Under the pieces are notes generated by a model, which worked only from the letters and a program-made list of their open reading frames with translations, ran no database searches and was not told the DNA's origin. 64,000 bases of DNA from Massilistercora timonensis. Its GTDB lineage: Bacteria; Bacillota; Clostridia; Lachnospirales; Lachnospiraceae. The stretch lies in contig NZ_LT990039.1 of the NCBI RefSeq assembly GCF_900312975.1, forward strand, positions 1,922,001-1,986,000. Direction: 5' to 3'. Each line of letters opens with the position of its first letter. The stretch's first letter is position 1. Both the position numbers and the translations under genes were made by a program. Below, one piece after another: positions 56,220-64,000 of the stretch.

Positions 56220-56430
56220 GCTGTGACATTGATAGCTGTGAAGCGTGAGGTTGCTGCCCACAAGTGGCAGGTTTTCCGTGGAGCGAATGTCAAGTTAGGA
56301 AACTGGCGACAAGTCACTGTACGAACAAAAAGAGCCACTGAAGAAGAGTGGCGTTCCGTGTGAGGTGCTCACGACACACACGGGAGAGTGTACAGTCACC
56401 GCTTGTCGTACTGAAGTGAAAAGTACGAAA
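56220..56430 (+). ncRNA. Structured leader of the S10 operon
   Basis: After the promoter come several nested stems. CGACAAG (56307-56313) pairs with CTTGTCG (56402-56408) and ACTGTAC (56316-56322) with GTACAGT (56390-56396). They enclose GCCACT / AGTGGC and CCGTGTG / CACACGG hairpins. A last hairpin GTACT / AGTAC ends before the rpsJ SD. An upstream GCTGCC / GTGGCAG hairpin is near 56251-56273. S10 leaders are often targets of autoregulation by L4; whether this one is cannot be told here. Confidence 0.6.
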
Positions 56431-56447
56431 AGGAGGCGACTTTTTTT

Positions 56448-56765
56448 ATGGCAAGTCAAGTAATGAGAATCACACTGAAAGCGTATGATCACCAGCTGGT
56501 AGATGCATCCGCGAAGAAAATCATCGAAACTGTTAAGAAAAACGGATCACAGGTGAGCGGGCCGGTACCGCTTCCCACCAAGAAGGAAGTAGTTACCATC
56601 CTGAGAGCTGTTCACAAGTACAAAGATTCCAGAGAGCAGTTTGAGCAGAGAACTCATAAAAGACTGATCGATATCATCACACCGACCCAGAAGACGGTTG
56701 ACGCGCTTTCCAGACTGGAGATGCCCGCAGGTGTGTACATTGATATCAAAATGAAAACCAAATAA
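56448..56765 (+). CDS. rpsJ: 30S ribosomal protein S10
   Basis: The product has 105 residues. The conserved core is [20 protein letters not shown] and [20 protein letters not shown]. It is part of the 30S head and also NusE in antitermination. First gene of the S10 operon, with AAAAGGAGGCGA as SD. Confidence 0.98.
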   Translation: MASQVMRITLKAYDHQLVDASAKKIIETVKKNGSQVSGPVPLPTKKEVVTILRAVHKYKDSREQFEQRTHKRLIDIITPTQKTVDALSRLEMPAGVYIDIKMKTK

Positions 56766-56840
56766 GAACACAGTAATTCCTAACATTTAGGATGAACGTC
56801 CAAAGGGGCGTTCCGCTGTAAATCACAGGAGGTATTTATA

Positions 56841-57521
56841 ATGAAGAAAGCGATTTTAGCTACCAAAGTGGGTATGACCCAGATCTTCAATGAAGACGGC
56901 ACACTGACACCGGTTACCGTACTTCAGGCCGGTCCTTGTGTGGTAACACAGATCAAGACCGAAGAGAATGATGGTTACAATGCGGTCCAGGTAGGATTCG
57001 CGGACAAAAAAGACAAGATCATCAACAAAGACAAGAGCGGTAAGAAAGAGATCGTACACCGCCACGGACTGACCAAGGCTGAGCAGGGACATTTCGCGAA
57101 GGCCGGCGTGTCAGGCAAGAGATTTGTCAGAGAGTTCAAATTAGAGAACGCGGGCGAGTATGAGCTTGCGCAGGAGATCAAAGCGGATATTTTCGAAGTA
57201 GGCGACAAGGTTGACGCAACTGCAATCTCCAAAGGTAAGGGATTCCAGGGTGCCATCAAGAGACACGGACAGCACAGAGGACCTATGACTCACGGTTCCA
57301 AGTTCCATCGTCACGCTGGTTCCAACGGAGCTGCTTCTGATCCGAGTAAAGTATTCAAGGGCAAGAAGATGCCTGGTCAGATGGGTAACAAGAAGATCAC
57401 CATCCAGAACCTGGAAGTTGTACGGGTAGATGCAGAGAACAATCTTCTGCTGATCAAGGGTTCTGTACCGGGACCGAAGAAATCTCTGGTAACGATCAAA
57501 GAAGCAGTGAAATCTATCTAG
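56841..57521 (+). CDS. rplC: 50S ribosomal protein L3
   Basis: The product has 226 residues. Signatures are [12 protein letters not shown] at the N-terminus and the basic extension [20 protein letters not shown], which reaches the peptidyl-transferase centre. Slightly longer than E. coli L3 because of an extra charged segment after residue 55, usual for Clostridia. Confidence 0.98.
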   Translation: MKKAILATKVGMTQIFNEDGTLTPVTVLQAGPCVVTQIKTEENDGYNAVQVGFADKKDKIINKDKSGKKEIVHRHGLTKAEQGHFAKAGVSGKRFVREFKLENAGEYELAQEIKADIFEVGDKVDATAISKGKGFQGAIKRHGQHRGPMTHGSKFHRHAGSNGAASDPSKVFKGKKMPGQMGNKKITIQNLEVVRVDAENNLLLIKGSVPGPKKSLVTIKEAVKSI

Positions 57522-57550
57522 GTTTTGACGAGGAAGGAGGAAGACTTAAG

Positions 57551-58171
57551 ATGGCAAACGTATCTGTTTATAATATCGAAGGTAAAGAAGTTGGTACGAT
57601 CGATTTAAGCGATGCGGTATTTGGTGTTGAGGTAAACGAGCACCTGCTGCACATGGCGGTCGTAAACCATCTTGCAAATAATCGTCAGGGAACACAGAAG
57701 GCCAAGACCCGTTCTGAAGTTTCCGGCGGAGGAAGAAAACCATGGAGACAGAAAGGAACAGGCCACGCAAGACAGGGCTCCACAAGAGCGCCTCAGTGGA
57801 CAGGCGGCGGAATCGTATTCGCTCCGGTGCCGAGAGACTATTCCTTTAAGATGAACAAGAAAGAAAGAAGAGCGGCTCTTAAATCCGCCCTGACCTCCAG
57901 AGTAGAGGAGAAGAAGTTCATCGTAGTTGATAAGATGGCATTTGACGAGATCAAGACAAAGAACTTCGCCAACATGCTGAAAAATCTGGATGTGGCAAAA
58001 GCGCTGGTAGTGCTGGAAGACGGCAACACAAACGCTGAGCTCTCCGCAAGAAATATCGAGGGCGTTAAGACAGCCAAGACCAACACTGTAAGCGCGTACG
58101 ACGTTATGAAGTACGGCACAGTGATCGCTACAGAGGCTGCAGTCCGCAATATCGAGGAGGTGTACGCATAA
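57551..58171 (+). CDS. rplD: 50S ribosomal protein L4
   Basis: The product has 206 residues. The loop RSEVSGGGRKPWRQKGTGHA lines the exit tunnel. L4 is the usual autoregulator of the S10 operon, so the leader upstream of rpsJ is a possible target. The stop overlaps the rplW start (ATAATGG; the ATG begins at the last stop base). Confidence 0.98.
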   Translation: MANVSVYNIEGKEVGTIDLSDAVFGVEVNEHLLHMAVVNHLANNRQGTQKAKTRSEVSGGGRKPWRQKGTGHARQGSTRAPQWTGGGIVFAPVPRDYSFKMNKKERRAALKSALTSRVEEKKFIVVDKMAFDEIKTKNFANMLKNLDVAKALVVLEDGNTNAELSARNIEGVKTAKTNTVSAYDVMKYGTVIATEAAVRNIEEVYA

Positions 58172-58476
58172 TGGCTAACATTCAATATTATGATGTAATC
58201 CTGAAGCCGGTTGTTACAGAGAAGAGCATGGAGCTCATGGGAGAAAAGAAATACACCTTCCTGGTACATCCGGAGGCCACCAAGTCTCAGGTAAAAGAGG
58301 CTGTGGAGAAGATGTTTGACGGCGCGAAAGTAAAGAGCGTCAACACCATGAATTATGATGGTAAGAAGAGAAGAGTGCGCGGAACCATGCAGTTTGGAAA
58401 GACTGCCAAGAGCAAGAAGGCTGTTGTACAGCTGACCGCGGACAGCGCTGATATCGAGATCTTCCAGGGTCTGTAG
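58171..58476 (+). CDS. rplW: 50S ribosomal protein L23
   Basis: The product has 101 residues. The N-terminal DVILKPVVTEKSM is diagnostic. It lies at the tunnel exit and docks trigger factor and SRP. It overlaps rplD by one base. Confidence 0.97.
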   Translation: MANIQYYDVILKPVVTEKSMELMGEKKYTFLVHPEATKSQVKEAVEKMFDGAKVKSVNTMNYDGKKRRVRGTMQFGKTAKSKKAVVQLTADSADIEIFQGL

Positions 58477-58533
58477 GAAGCGCGAATAAACGGAAGGCAA
58501 CCGTGATAATAAACAGTTGAAAGGAGAACAATC

Positions 58534-59376
58534 ATGGGAATCAAAACATACCGCCCATATACACCGTCCAGAAGACAGATGACCGGTTCTGATTTCTCTG
58601 AGATCACTAAGACAACACCGGAGAAATCACTGCTGGCACCGAAGAGCAGACAGGCAGGACGTAATAATCAAGGTAAGATCACAGTAAGACACCGCGGAGG
58701 CGGCGCAAAGAAGAAATACAGGATCGTTGATTTCAAGAGAAGAAAAGACGGAATCAGCGCAAACGTTATCGGAATCGAGTACGATCCCAACAGAACAGCC
58801 AATATCGCGCTGATCTGCTACGAAGATGGAGAGAAGGCATACATCCTGGCTCCTGAGGGATTGAAAGTCGGCATGAAGGTCATGAACGGACCGGAGGCCG
58901 AGGTAAGAGTAGGAAACTGCCTGCCCCTTTCTGAGATTCCGGTAGGTACACAGATCCACAACATTGAGCTCTATCCGGGAAGAGGCGGCCAGATGGTACG
59001 TTCCGCCGGAAACAGCGCGCAGCTCATGGCGAAAGAAGGAAAGTACGCAACCCTTCGTCTTCCTTCCGGAGAGATGAGAATGGTTCCGCTGGTATGCAGA
59101 GCTTCTGTGGGAGTTGTAGGAAATTCTGATCATAATCTGATCAATCTTGGTAAAGCAGGACGTAAACGTCACATGGGTATCAGACCGACCGTTCGTGGTT
59201 CTGTTATGAACCCGAATGACCATCCGCACGGTGGTGGTGAAGGCAAGACCGGTATCGGACGTCCGGGTCCGTGCACTCCATGGGGTAAACCGGCGCTTGG
59301 CCTTAAGACCAGAAAGAGAAACAAATCTTCTAACAAGCTGATTGTAAGAAGAAGAGACGGTAAAGCGATCAAATAG
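58534..59376 (+). CDS. rplB: 50S ribosomal protein L2
   Basis: The product has 280 residues. Signatures: [16 protein letters not shown], and [16 protein letters not shown]-like (here [19 protein letters not shown]), with the conserved His needed for peptidyl-transferase assembly. Confidence 0.98.
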   Translation: MGIKTYRPYTPSRRQMTGSDFSEITKTTPEKSLLAPKSRQAGRNNQGKITVRHRGGGAKKKYRIVDFKRRKDGISANVIGIEYDPNRTANIALICYEDGEKAYILAPEGLKVGMKVMNGPEAEVRVGNCLPLSEIPVGTQIHNIELYPGRGGQMVRSAGNSAQLMAKEGKYATLRLPSGEMRMVPLVCRASVGVVGNSDHNLINLGKAGRKRHMGIRPTVRGSVMNPNDHPHGGGEGKTGIGRPGPCTPWGKPALGLKTRKRNKSSNKLIVRRRDGKAIK

Positions 59377-59400
59377 TTATCATTAAGGAGGTTAGAACCT

Positions 59401-59682
59401 ATGGCACGTTCTATTAAAAAAGGACCATTTGCAGACGCAAGCCTGCTGAAAAAGATCGACGCTATGAACGCTGCGGGCGAGAAATCCGTTATCAAGACCT
59501 GGTCCCGCCGTTCTACGATCTTCCCGAGCATGGTTGGACATACAATCGCCGTTCATGACGGAAGAAAGCACGTTCCGGTGTATGTAACAGAGGATATGGT
59601 TGGACACAAGCTTGGTGAGTTTGTAGCTACCAGAACATACAGAGGACACGGCAAAGACGAGAAGAAATCAAAAGTTAGATAA
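59401..59682 (+). CDS. rpsS: 30S ribosomal protein S19
   Basis: The product has 93 residues, [18 protein letters not shown] at the start and [20 protein letters not shown] in the middle. It forms part of the 30S head with S13. SD AAGGAGGT. Confidence 0.98.
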   Translation: MARSIKKGPFADASLLKKIDAMNAAGEKSVIKTWSRRSTIFPSMVGHTIAVHDGRKHVPVYVTEDMVGHKLGEFVATRTYRGHGKDEKKSKVR

Positions 59683-59708
59683 TCAGATTATGAAAGGAGG
59701 GTTCATCC

Positions 59709-60095
59709 ATGGCGAAAGGACATAGATCCCAGATCAAGAGAGAGAGAAATGCGAATAAGGACACAAGACCGTCAGCGAAGCTGTCTTACGCACGGGTTTC
59801 TGTTCAGAAAGCATGTTTCGTATTGGATGCCATCAGAGGTAAGGATGTAACGACAGCACTTGGTATTTTAACTTACAATCCAAGATATGCTTCCAGTTTA
59901 ATAAAGAAATTATTAGAGTCAGCGGTTGCGAACGCTGAGAACAATAATGGTATGAACGCTGAGAATCTTTATATTGCAGAGGCTTACGCGAACAAAGGAC
60001 CAACAATGAAGAGAATCAGACCGAGAGCACAGGGCAGAGCTTACAGGATCGAGAAGAGAATGAGCCACATCACACTTGTGCTGGATGAAAGATAA
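59709..60095 (+). CDS. rplV: 50S ribosomal protein L22
   Basis: The product has 128 residues. The extended loop and C-terminal motif ([20 protein letters not shown]) line the tunnel, as in macrolide-binding L22. The SD is AAAGGAGGG. Confidence 0.98.
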   Translation: MAKGHRSQIKRERNANKDTRPSAKLSYARVSVQKACFVLDAIRGKDVTTALGILTYNPRYASSLIKKLLESAVANAENNNGMNAENLYIAEAYANKGPTMKRIRPRAQGRAYRIEKRMSHITLVLDER

Positions 60096-60106
60096 GGAGG
60101 GCAATC

Positions 60107-60763
60107 ATGGGACAGAAAGTTAATCCTCATGGCTTGAGAGTCGGAATCATCAAAGACTGGGATTCCAGATGGTATGCGGAGAAAGAGTTCGCTGACTACC
60201 TGGTGGAAGACCATGAGATCAGAACGTATCTGAAGAAGAGATTATATAACGCGGGCGTCTCCAGAATGGAGATCGAGAGAGCCTCTGACCGTGTAAAGAT
60301 CGTGATCTACACCGCAAAGCCGGGCGTTGTCATCGGTAAGGGCGGATCCGAGATCGAGAAGGTAAAAGGCGAACTTGCCCGTTTCACAGACAAGAAGCTT
60401 ATCATCGACATCAAAGAGATCAAAAGACCAGACAAGGATGCGCAGCTTGTGGCGGAGAACATTGCTCAGCAGCTTGAGAACCGTATCTCCTTCCGCCGCG
60501 CAATGAAGTCCTGCATGTCCAGGACCATGAAGTCCGGAGCTCTTGGAGTTAAGACCGCTGTAGCCGGCCGCCTTGGCGGAGCCGACATGGCTCGTACCGA
60601 GTTCTACAGCGAGGGAACCATTCCGCTTCAGACATTGAGAGCAGACATTGACTACGGATTCGCTGAGGCAGACACCACCTACGGCAAGATTGGCGTTAAG
60701 GTATGGATCTACAAGGGCGAAATTCTTCCGGAAAAAGCGGCAAAGGAAGGGAGCGATAAATAA
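60107..60763 (+). CDS. rpsC: 30S ribosomal protein S3
   Basis: The product has 218 residues. [20 protein letters not shown] at the start and the KH-domain motif [13 protein letters not shown]. It lies at the mRNA entry channel. The stop overlaps rplP (TAATG). Confidence 0.98.
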   Translation: MGQKVNPHGLRVGIIKDWDSRWYAEKEFADYLVEDHEIRTYLKKRLYNAGVSRMEIERASDRVKIVIYTAKPGVVIGKGGSEIEKVKGELARFTDKKLIIDIKEIKRPDKDAQLVAENIAQQLENRISFRRAMKSCMSRTMKSGALGVKTAVAGRLGGADMARTEFYSEGTIPLQTLRADIDYGFAEADTTYGKIGVKVWIYKGEILPEKAAKEGSDK

Positions 60764-61200
60764 TGTTAATGCCAAAAAGAGTAAAACGTCGTAAACAGTT
60801 CCGCGGCTCCATGAAAGGAAAAGCGCTCCGTGGAAATAAGATTACAAACGGTGAATATGGTATTGTTGCAATGGAACCCTGCTGGATCCGTTCCAACCAG
60901 ATCGAGGCTGCCCGTATCGCGATGACACGTTACATCAAGCGTGGCGGTAAAGTATGGATCAAAATATTCCCGGATAAACCTGTAACCACGAAACCAGCTG
61001 AGACACGTATGGGTTCCGGTAAGGGAACTCTGGAGTACTGGGTAGCAGTTGTTAAGCCAGGACGCGTAATGTTCGAGATCGCGGGCGTATCAGAGGAAGT
61101 TGCGAAGGAAGCGCTCCGTCTGGCAACCCACAAGCTGCCATGTAAATGTAAAGTCGTTTCTCGCGCAGACTTAGAAGGCGGTGATAACAGTGAAAATTAA
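60763..61200 (+). CDS. rplP: 50S ribosomal protein L16
   Basis: The product has 145 residues. [20 protein letters not shown] at the start, then the [20 protein letters not shown] loop near the A-site. Ends within the start of rpmC. Confidence 0.98.
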   Translation: MLMPKRVKRRKQFRGSMKGKALRGNKITNGEYGIVAMEPCWIRSNQIEAARIAMTRYIKRGGKVWIKIFPDKPVTTKPAETRMGSGKGTLEYWVAVVKPGRVMFEIAGVSEEVAKEALRLATHKLPCKCKVVSRADLEGGDNSEN

Positions 61201-61393
61201 TGCATTTGTAGAAGATTTAAAAACAAAATCAGCTGCAGAGCTGAACGAAGAATTAGTAGCTGCTAAGAAGGAACTCTTCAACCTGAGATTCCAGAACGCA
61301 ACCAACCAGCTGGACAACACCAGTCGGATCAAAGAAGTAAGAAGAAACATTGCCAGAATTCAGACAGTCATCACTGAGAAGAAAGGGGTGTAA
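61190..61393 (+). CDS. rpmC: 50S ribosomal protein L29
   Basis: The product has 67 residues from GTG 61190 (SD AAGGCGGTG); an in-frame GTG at 61181 would add three residues but overlaps the SD. The L29 signature is [16 protein letters not shown], followed by [11 protein letters not shown]. It overlaps rplP by 11 bp. Confidence 0.93.
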   Translation: MKINAFVEDLKTKSAAELNEELVAAKKELFNLRFQNATNQLDNTSRIKEVRRNIARIQTVITEKKGV

Positions 61394-61396
61394 TTC

Positions 61397-61651
61397 ATGG
61401 AAAGAAATCTTAGAAAAACCCGTGTGGGCAAGGTGATCAGTAATAAAATGGACAAAACCATCGTTGTCGCAGTTGAGGACCATGTAAAACATCCGCTTTA
61501 CAAGAAGATCGTAAAGAGAACCTACAAGCTGAAGGCGCATGACGAGGCAAATGAGTGTAACATCGGCGACACCGTAAAAGTTATGGAGACAAGACCGCTG
61601 TCCAAGGACAAGAGATGGAGACTTGTCGAAGTTATGGAGAAAGTTAAATAG
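61397..61651 (+). CDS. rpsQ: 30S ribosomal protein S17
   Basis: The product has 84 residues. The OB-fold motifs are [19 protein letters not shown] and [18 protein letters not shown]. It binds 16S rRNA early in assembly. Starts 3 bp after rpmC. Confidence 0.97.
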   Translation: MERNLRKTRVGKVISNKMDKTIVVAVEDHVKHPLYKKIVKRTYKLKAHDEANECNIGDTVKVMETRPLSKDKRWRLVEVMEKVK

Positions 61652-61670
61652 TATAAGGAGGGAAACCTGC

Positions 61671-62039
61671 ATGATACAGCAAGAAAGCAGACTGAAGGTA
61701 GCCGATAACACAGGCGCGAAAGAGTTACTGTGTATCCGGGTGCTGGGAGGTTCAACAAGAAGATATGCAAGTATCGGCGACGTGATCGTTGCGACTGTTA
61801 AAGATGCAACACCAGGCGGCGTTGTGAAAAAAGGCGATGTTGTGAAGGCAGTTGTCGTTCGTACGGTAAACAGTATCCGGCGCAAGGACGGTTCCTACAT
61901 CCGTTTCGATGAGAATGCCGCAGTTATTATAAAAGACGATAAGACACCAAGAGGAACCCGTATCTTCGGGCCGGTAGCAAGAGAGCTTCGTGACAAACAG
62001 TTCATGAGGATCGTTTCCCTGGCTCCGGAAGTACTGTAA
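61671..62039 (+). CDS. rplN: 50S ribosomal protein L14
   Basis: The product has 122 residues from ATG 61671 (AAGGAGGGAA SD), the exact family length; a longer in-frame reading would start inside rps[21 protein letters not shown] and [15 protein letters not shown] are diagnostic. Confidence 0.98.
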   Translation: MIQQESRLKVADNTGAKELLCIRVLGGSTRRYASIGDVIVATVKDATPGGVVKKGDVVKAVVVRTVNSIRRKDGSYIRFDENAAVIIKDDKTPRGTRIFGPVARELRDKQFMRIVSLAPEVL

Positions 62040-62054
62040 GGAGGTGCGTGCAAG

Positions 62055-62381
62055 ATGTCATCATTAAAGATCAAGAAGGGCGACACCGTTAAAGTGATCG
62101 CCGGCAAGGATAAAGACAAAGAAGGCAAGGTAATCGCTGTGAACCAGAAGGATGGCAAGGTTGTCGTTGAAGGCGTCAACATGCTGACCAAGCACACGAA
62201 GCCCAGCGCCTCCAACCAGAACGGCGGGATCATCCATCAGGAAGGCCCCATCGACATTTCCAATGTGATGTACCTTCACAACGGAAAGGCCACCAGAATC
62301 GGTTTCAAGGTGGAAGACGGCAAGAAAGTACGCTACGCGAAATCAACCGGCGAAGTGATCGCGGATAAGCAGGGTAAGTAA
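62055..62381 (+). CDS. rplX: 50S ribosomal protein L24
   Basis: The product has 108 residues. The KOW motif is KIKKGDTVKVIAGKDKDKEG, followed by VEGVNMLTKHTKP. An assembly-initiating 50S protein. SD AAGGAGGTGCG. Confidence 0.98.
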   Translation: MSSLKIKKGDTVKVIAGKDKDKEGKVIAVNQKDGKVVVEGVNMLTKHTKPSASNQNGGIIHQEGPIDISNVMYLHNGKATRIGFKVEDGKKVRYAKSTGEVIADKQGK

Positions 62382-62405
62382 TCTTAAGGAAGGAGGTCCA
62401 GGACT

Positions 62406-62945
62406 TTGAGCAGACTGAAAGAACAGTACCAGAACGAGATCGTCGACGCACTGACGAAGAAGTTTGGTTATAAGAATATCATGGAAGTGCCGAAGCTCGA
62501 TAAAGTTGTGATCAACATGGGCGTAGGCGAAGCAAAAGACAACGCGAAGATTTTGGATTCAGCAATTGCCGATCTTGAGCGGATCACCGGTCAGAAGGCA
62601 GTGATCTGTAAGGCAAAGAAATCCGTTGCCAACTTTAAATTAAGAGAGGGAATGTCCATCGGATGTAAGGTTACACTGAGAGGCGAGAAGATGTATGAAT
62701 TCGTTGACCGTCTGATCAACCTTGCTCTTCCCCGTGTACGTGACTTCCGCGGTGTAAACCCCAACGCTTTCGACGGAAGAGGAAACTATGCCCTTGGTAT
62801 CAAGGAGCAGCTGATCTTCCCGGAGATCGAGTACGACAAGGTAGACAAAGTAAGAGGTATGGACGTTATCTTTGTCACAACCGCGAAGACTGACGAAGAG
62901 GCCCGCGAGCTGCTGACACAGTTCAACATGCCTTTCAGAAAATAA
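62406..62945 (+). CDS. rplE: 50S ribosomal protein L5
   Basis: The product has 179 residues with a TTG start at 62406 (AAGGAGGTCC SD). Signatures: [14 protein letters not shown] and [20 protein letters not shown]. It binds 5S rRNA in the central protuberance. Confidence 0.97.
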   Translation: MSRLKEQYQNEIVDALTKKFGYKNIMEVPKLDKVVINMGVGEAKDNAKILDSAIADLERITGQKAVICKAKKSVANFKLREGMSIGCKVTLRGEKMYEFVDRLINLALPRVRDFRGVNPNAFDGRGNYALGIKEQLIFPEIEYDKVDKVRGMDVIFVTTAKTDEEARELLTQFNMPFRK

Positions 62946-62956
62946 GGAGGTAAATT

Positions 62957-63142
62957 ATGGCTAAGACAGCAATGAAAGTTAAACAGCAGCGCAAAGCGAA
63001 ATTCTCCACCAGAGAATACAACCGCTGCAAAATTTGCGGACGTCCGCACGCATATTTGAGAAAATATGGAATCTGCCGTGTTTGCTTCCGCGAACTGGCA
63101 TATAAGGGACAGATTCCGGGTGTTAAGAAAGCAAGCTGGTAA
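62957..63142 (+). CDS. rpsN: 30S ribosomal protein S14, zinc type
   Basis: The product has 61 residues. The zinc site C-x2-C-x12-C-x2-C is present ([14 protein letters not shown], then GICRVC). The short, zinc-binding form is usual in Firmicutes; the paralog lacking Zn is elsewhere if present at all. Confidence 0.98.
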   Translation: MAKTAMKVKQQRKAKFSTREYNRCKICGRPHAYLRKYGICRVCFRELAYKGQIPGVKKASW

Positions 63143-63156
63143 GGAGGTAAGAGCAA

Positions 63157-63558
63157 ATGACAATGAGCGATCCAATCGCAGATATGCTTACAAGAATCCG
63201 TAATGCAAATACTGCAAAACACGATACTGTAGATGTTCCGTCATCTAAGATGAAGCTCGCAATCGCCAACATTCTGTTGGATGAAGGATATATTGAGAAG
63301 TATGAACTGATCGAAGACGGCGTATTCAAGACCATCCACATTACCTTGAAATACGGCGCGGACAAGAATGAGAAGGTAATCACAGGCCTTAAGAGAATCT
63401 CCAAACCGGGCTTGAGAGTCTACGCTGGAAGCGAAGACCTGCCGAAGGTACTTGGTGGACTGGGAACCGCAGTCATCTCTACCAACAAAGGCGTGATCAC
63501 CGACAAAGAAGCAAGAAAACTGGGTGTAGGCGGCGAAGTGCTGTGCTATATTTGGTAA
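63157..63558 (+). CDS. rpsH: 30S ribosomal protein S8
   Basis: The product has 133 residues. [16 protein letters not shown] at the start and [20 protein letters not shown] near the end are diagnostic. S8 binds the centre of 16S rRNA and in many bacteria represses the spc operon. An unusually long repeat-bearing gap follows. Confidence 0.98.
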   Translation: MTMSDPIADMLTRIRNANTAKHDTVDVPSSKMKLAIANILLDEGYIEKYELIEDGVFKTIHITLKYGADKNEKVITGLKRISKPGLRVYAGSEDLPKVLGGLGTAVISTNKGVITDKEARKLGVGGEVLCYIW

Positions 63559-63573
63559 GCACTGAACACTTAA

Positions 63574-63788
63574 TGAAAGCAAGCCATAAGGCGCAGCTTG
63601 AATTTAGTGAGAAGGCTGCTCCCAAGCGTTAGTGAAAGCAAGCCATAAGGCGCAGCTTGAACTTAGGCGCACGGAGCCTTTGAATCGGCTCCTGAAAAGC
63701 ACTTTGGCGTGAAACACCTCGCTAAGTGCGGAGTGTAACTGAAAACAGAGTGGGTAAGGCCCATTCCGAAAATTTAAGTTAAGGAGGA
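63574..63788. repeat. Repeat-bearing intergenic region between rpsH and rplF
   Basis: A 29-bp exact direct repeat occurs at 63574-63602 and 63633-63661; it begins TGAAAGCAAGCCATAAGGCG and ends CAGCTTGAA. The copies extend to about 34 bp with one mismatch and each can form a CAAGC / GCTTG hairpin. They are followed by hairpins GGAGCC / GGCTCC (about 63676-63691) and GCACTT / AAGTGC (about 63699-63739). No ORF. Gaps in this operon elsewhere are 3-75 bp. Confidence 0.75.
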
Positions 63789-63794
63789 TATGGT

Positions 63795-64000
63795 ATGTCA
63801 CGTATAGGAAGACTGCCGGTTGCGATTCCTGCAGGAGTTACTGTTGAGATCGCAGAGAACAATAAAGTGACTGTAAAGGGTCCTAAGGGGACATTGGTAA
63901 AGGAACTTCCTGTTGAGATGGAGATCAGGCAGGAAGGCGAAGAGATCGTTGTAACAAGACCAAACGACTTAAAGAAGATGAAATCTCTTCACGGTCTGAC
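63795..64000 (+). CDS. rplF: 50S ribosomal protein L6, 5' part (cut by window end)
   Basis: The visible 68 residues, [20 protein letters not shown] and [11 protein letters not shown], are the N-terminus of L6. The frame is open at the end of the window. SD AAGGAGGATATGGT. Confidence 0.97.
   Translation, partial: MSRIGRLPVAIPAGVTVEIAENNKVTVKGPKGTLVKELPVEMEIRQEGEEIVVTRPNDLKKMKSLHGL

Overview
The window looks like chromosome of a Clostridia member, most likely a gut Lachnospiraceae. It carries Stickland D-proline reductase genes, a full bacterial selenocysteine system, a zinc-type S14, a sortase-anchored surface protein and the usual S10-spc ribosomal gene order. The core is moderately GC-rich. 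Several accessory stretches (about 2.8-5.6 kb, 16.2-18.9 kb and 19.6-19.9 kb) are clearly AT-rich.

Layout. 1-5.6 kb is a decayed accessory region: the 3' end of a sortase-anchored protein, an attenuator-like leader, a truncated sigma-like ORF of the kind found on conjugative elements, an N-terminally truncated AlbA/Schlafen-type regulator, and a two-gene AT-rich module of a possible nuclease plus a truncated ABC/SMC-like ATPase. 5.6-16.2 kb is a lactose/galactose locus: AraC regulator, divergent lacZ, GPH symporter, galK, galE, galT (with a nonsense codon at position 15) and a second AraC regulator. 16.2-18.9 kb is a small island: a HAD phosphatase fragment, a RelB/RelE-like toxin-antitoxin pair and an Abi_2/HEPN abortive-infection gene, interspersed with direct repeats spaced 11 bp apart. 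19-33 kb holds housekeeping genes: GNATs, ThrE exporter, tRNA-Ala(CGC), DUF362 ferredoxin, nth, a TlpA/CXXC/polyferredoxin redox cluster, EndoQ-like PHP protein, P-type ATPase, phosphodiesterase, HAD, rubredoxin, rRNA methyltransferase and a PHP protein.

33-50.3 kb is a selenium/proline-reductase supercluster: yedF, selD (itself a UGA selenoprotein), selA, selB, a LysR regulator, a cysteine-desulfurase-like enzyme, a YedE-like permease, a TusA-like protein, DUF3343, TetR, proline racemase prdF, tRNA-Sec(UCA), prdC, prdA, a small conserved gene, prdB (UGA selenoprotein), prdD and prdE. An inverted repeat of the form TTATAG-N7-CTATAA recurs before the yedF/sel genes, the desulfurase gene, prdF and prdC. 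At the first two it sits exactly 60 bp from the -10 box, which makes it a good candidate operator for the LysR protein encoded in the cluster. D-proline reductase reduces D-proline made by PrdF; SelD/SelA/SelB/tRNA-Sec supply and insert selenocysteine into PrdB and into SelD itself.

50.3-56.1 kb holds a possible structured RNA, a YcxB-like membrane protein, two tandem TauE/SafE permeases, a sodium:neurotransmitter-type symporter with a terminator in its leader, and a LysR regulator. 56.1-64 kb is the S10-spc ribosomal operon, from a structured leader through rpsJ to rplF (cut by the window end), with an unusual repeat-bearing 236-bp gap between rpsH and rplF.

The most noteworthy items are the shared selenium/proline operator motif, the PrdD/PrdE gene split exactly at the position equivalent to the PrdA self-cleavage site, the structured prdA leader, the truncated nuclease-ATPase module, and the 11-bp-phased repeats around the toxin-antitoxin/Abi island.
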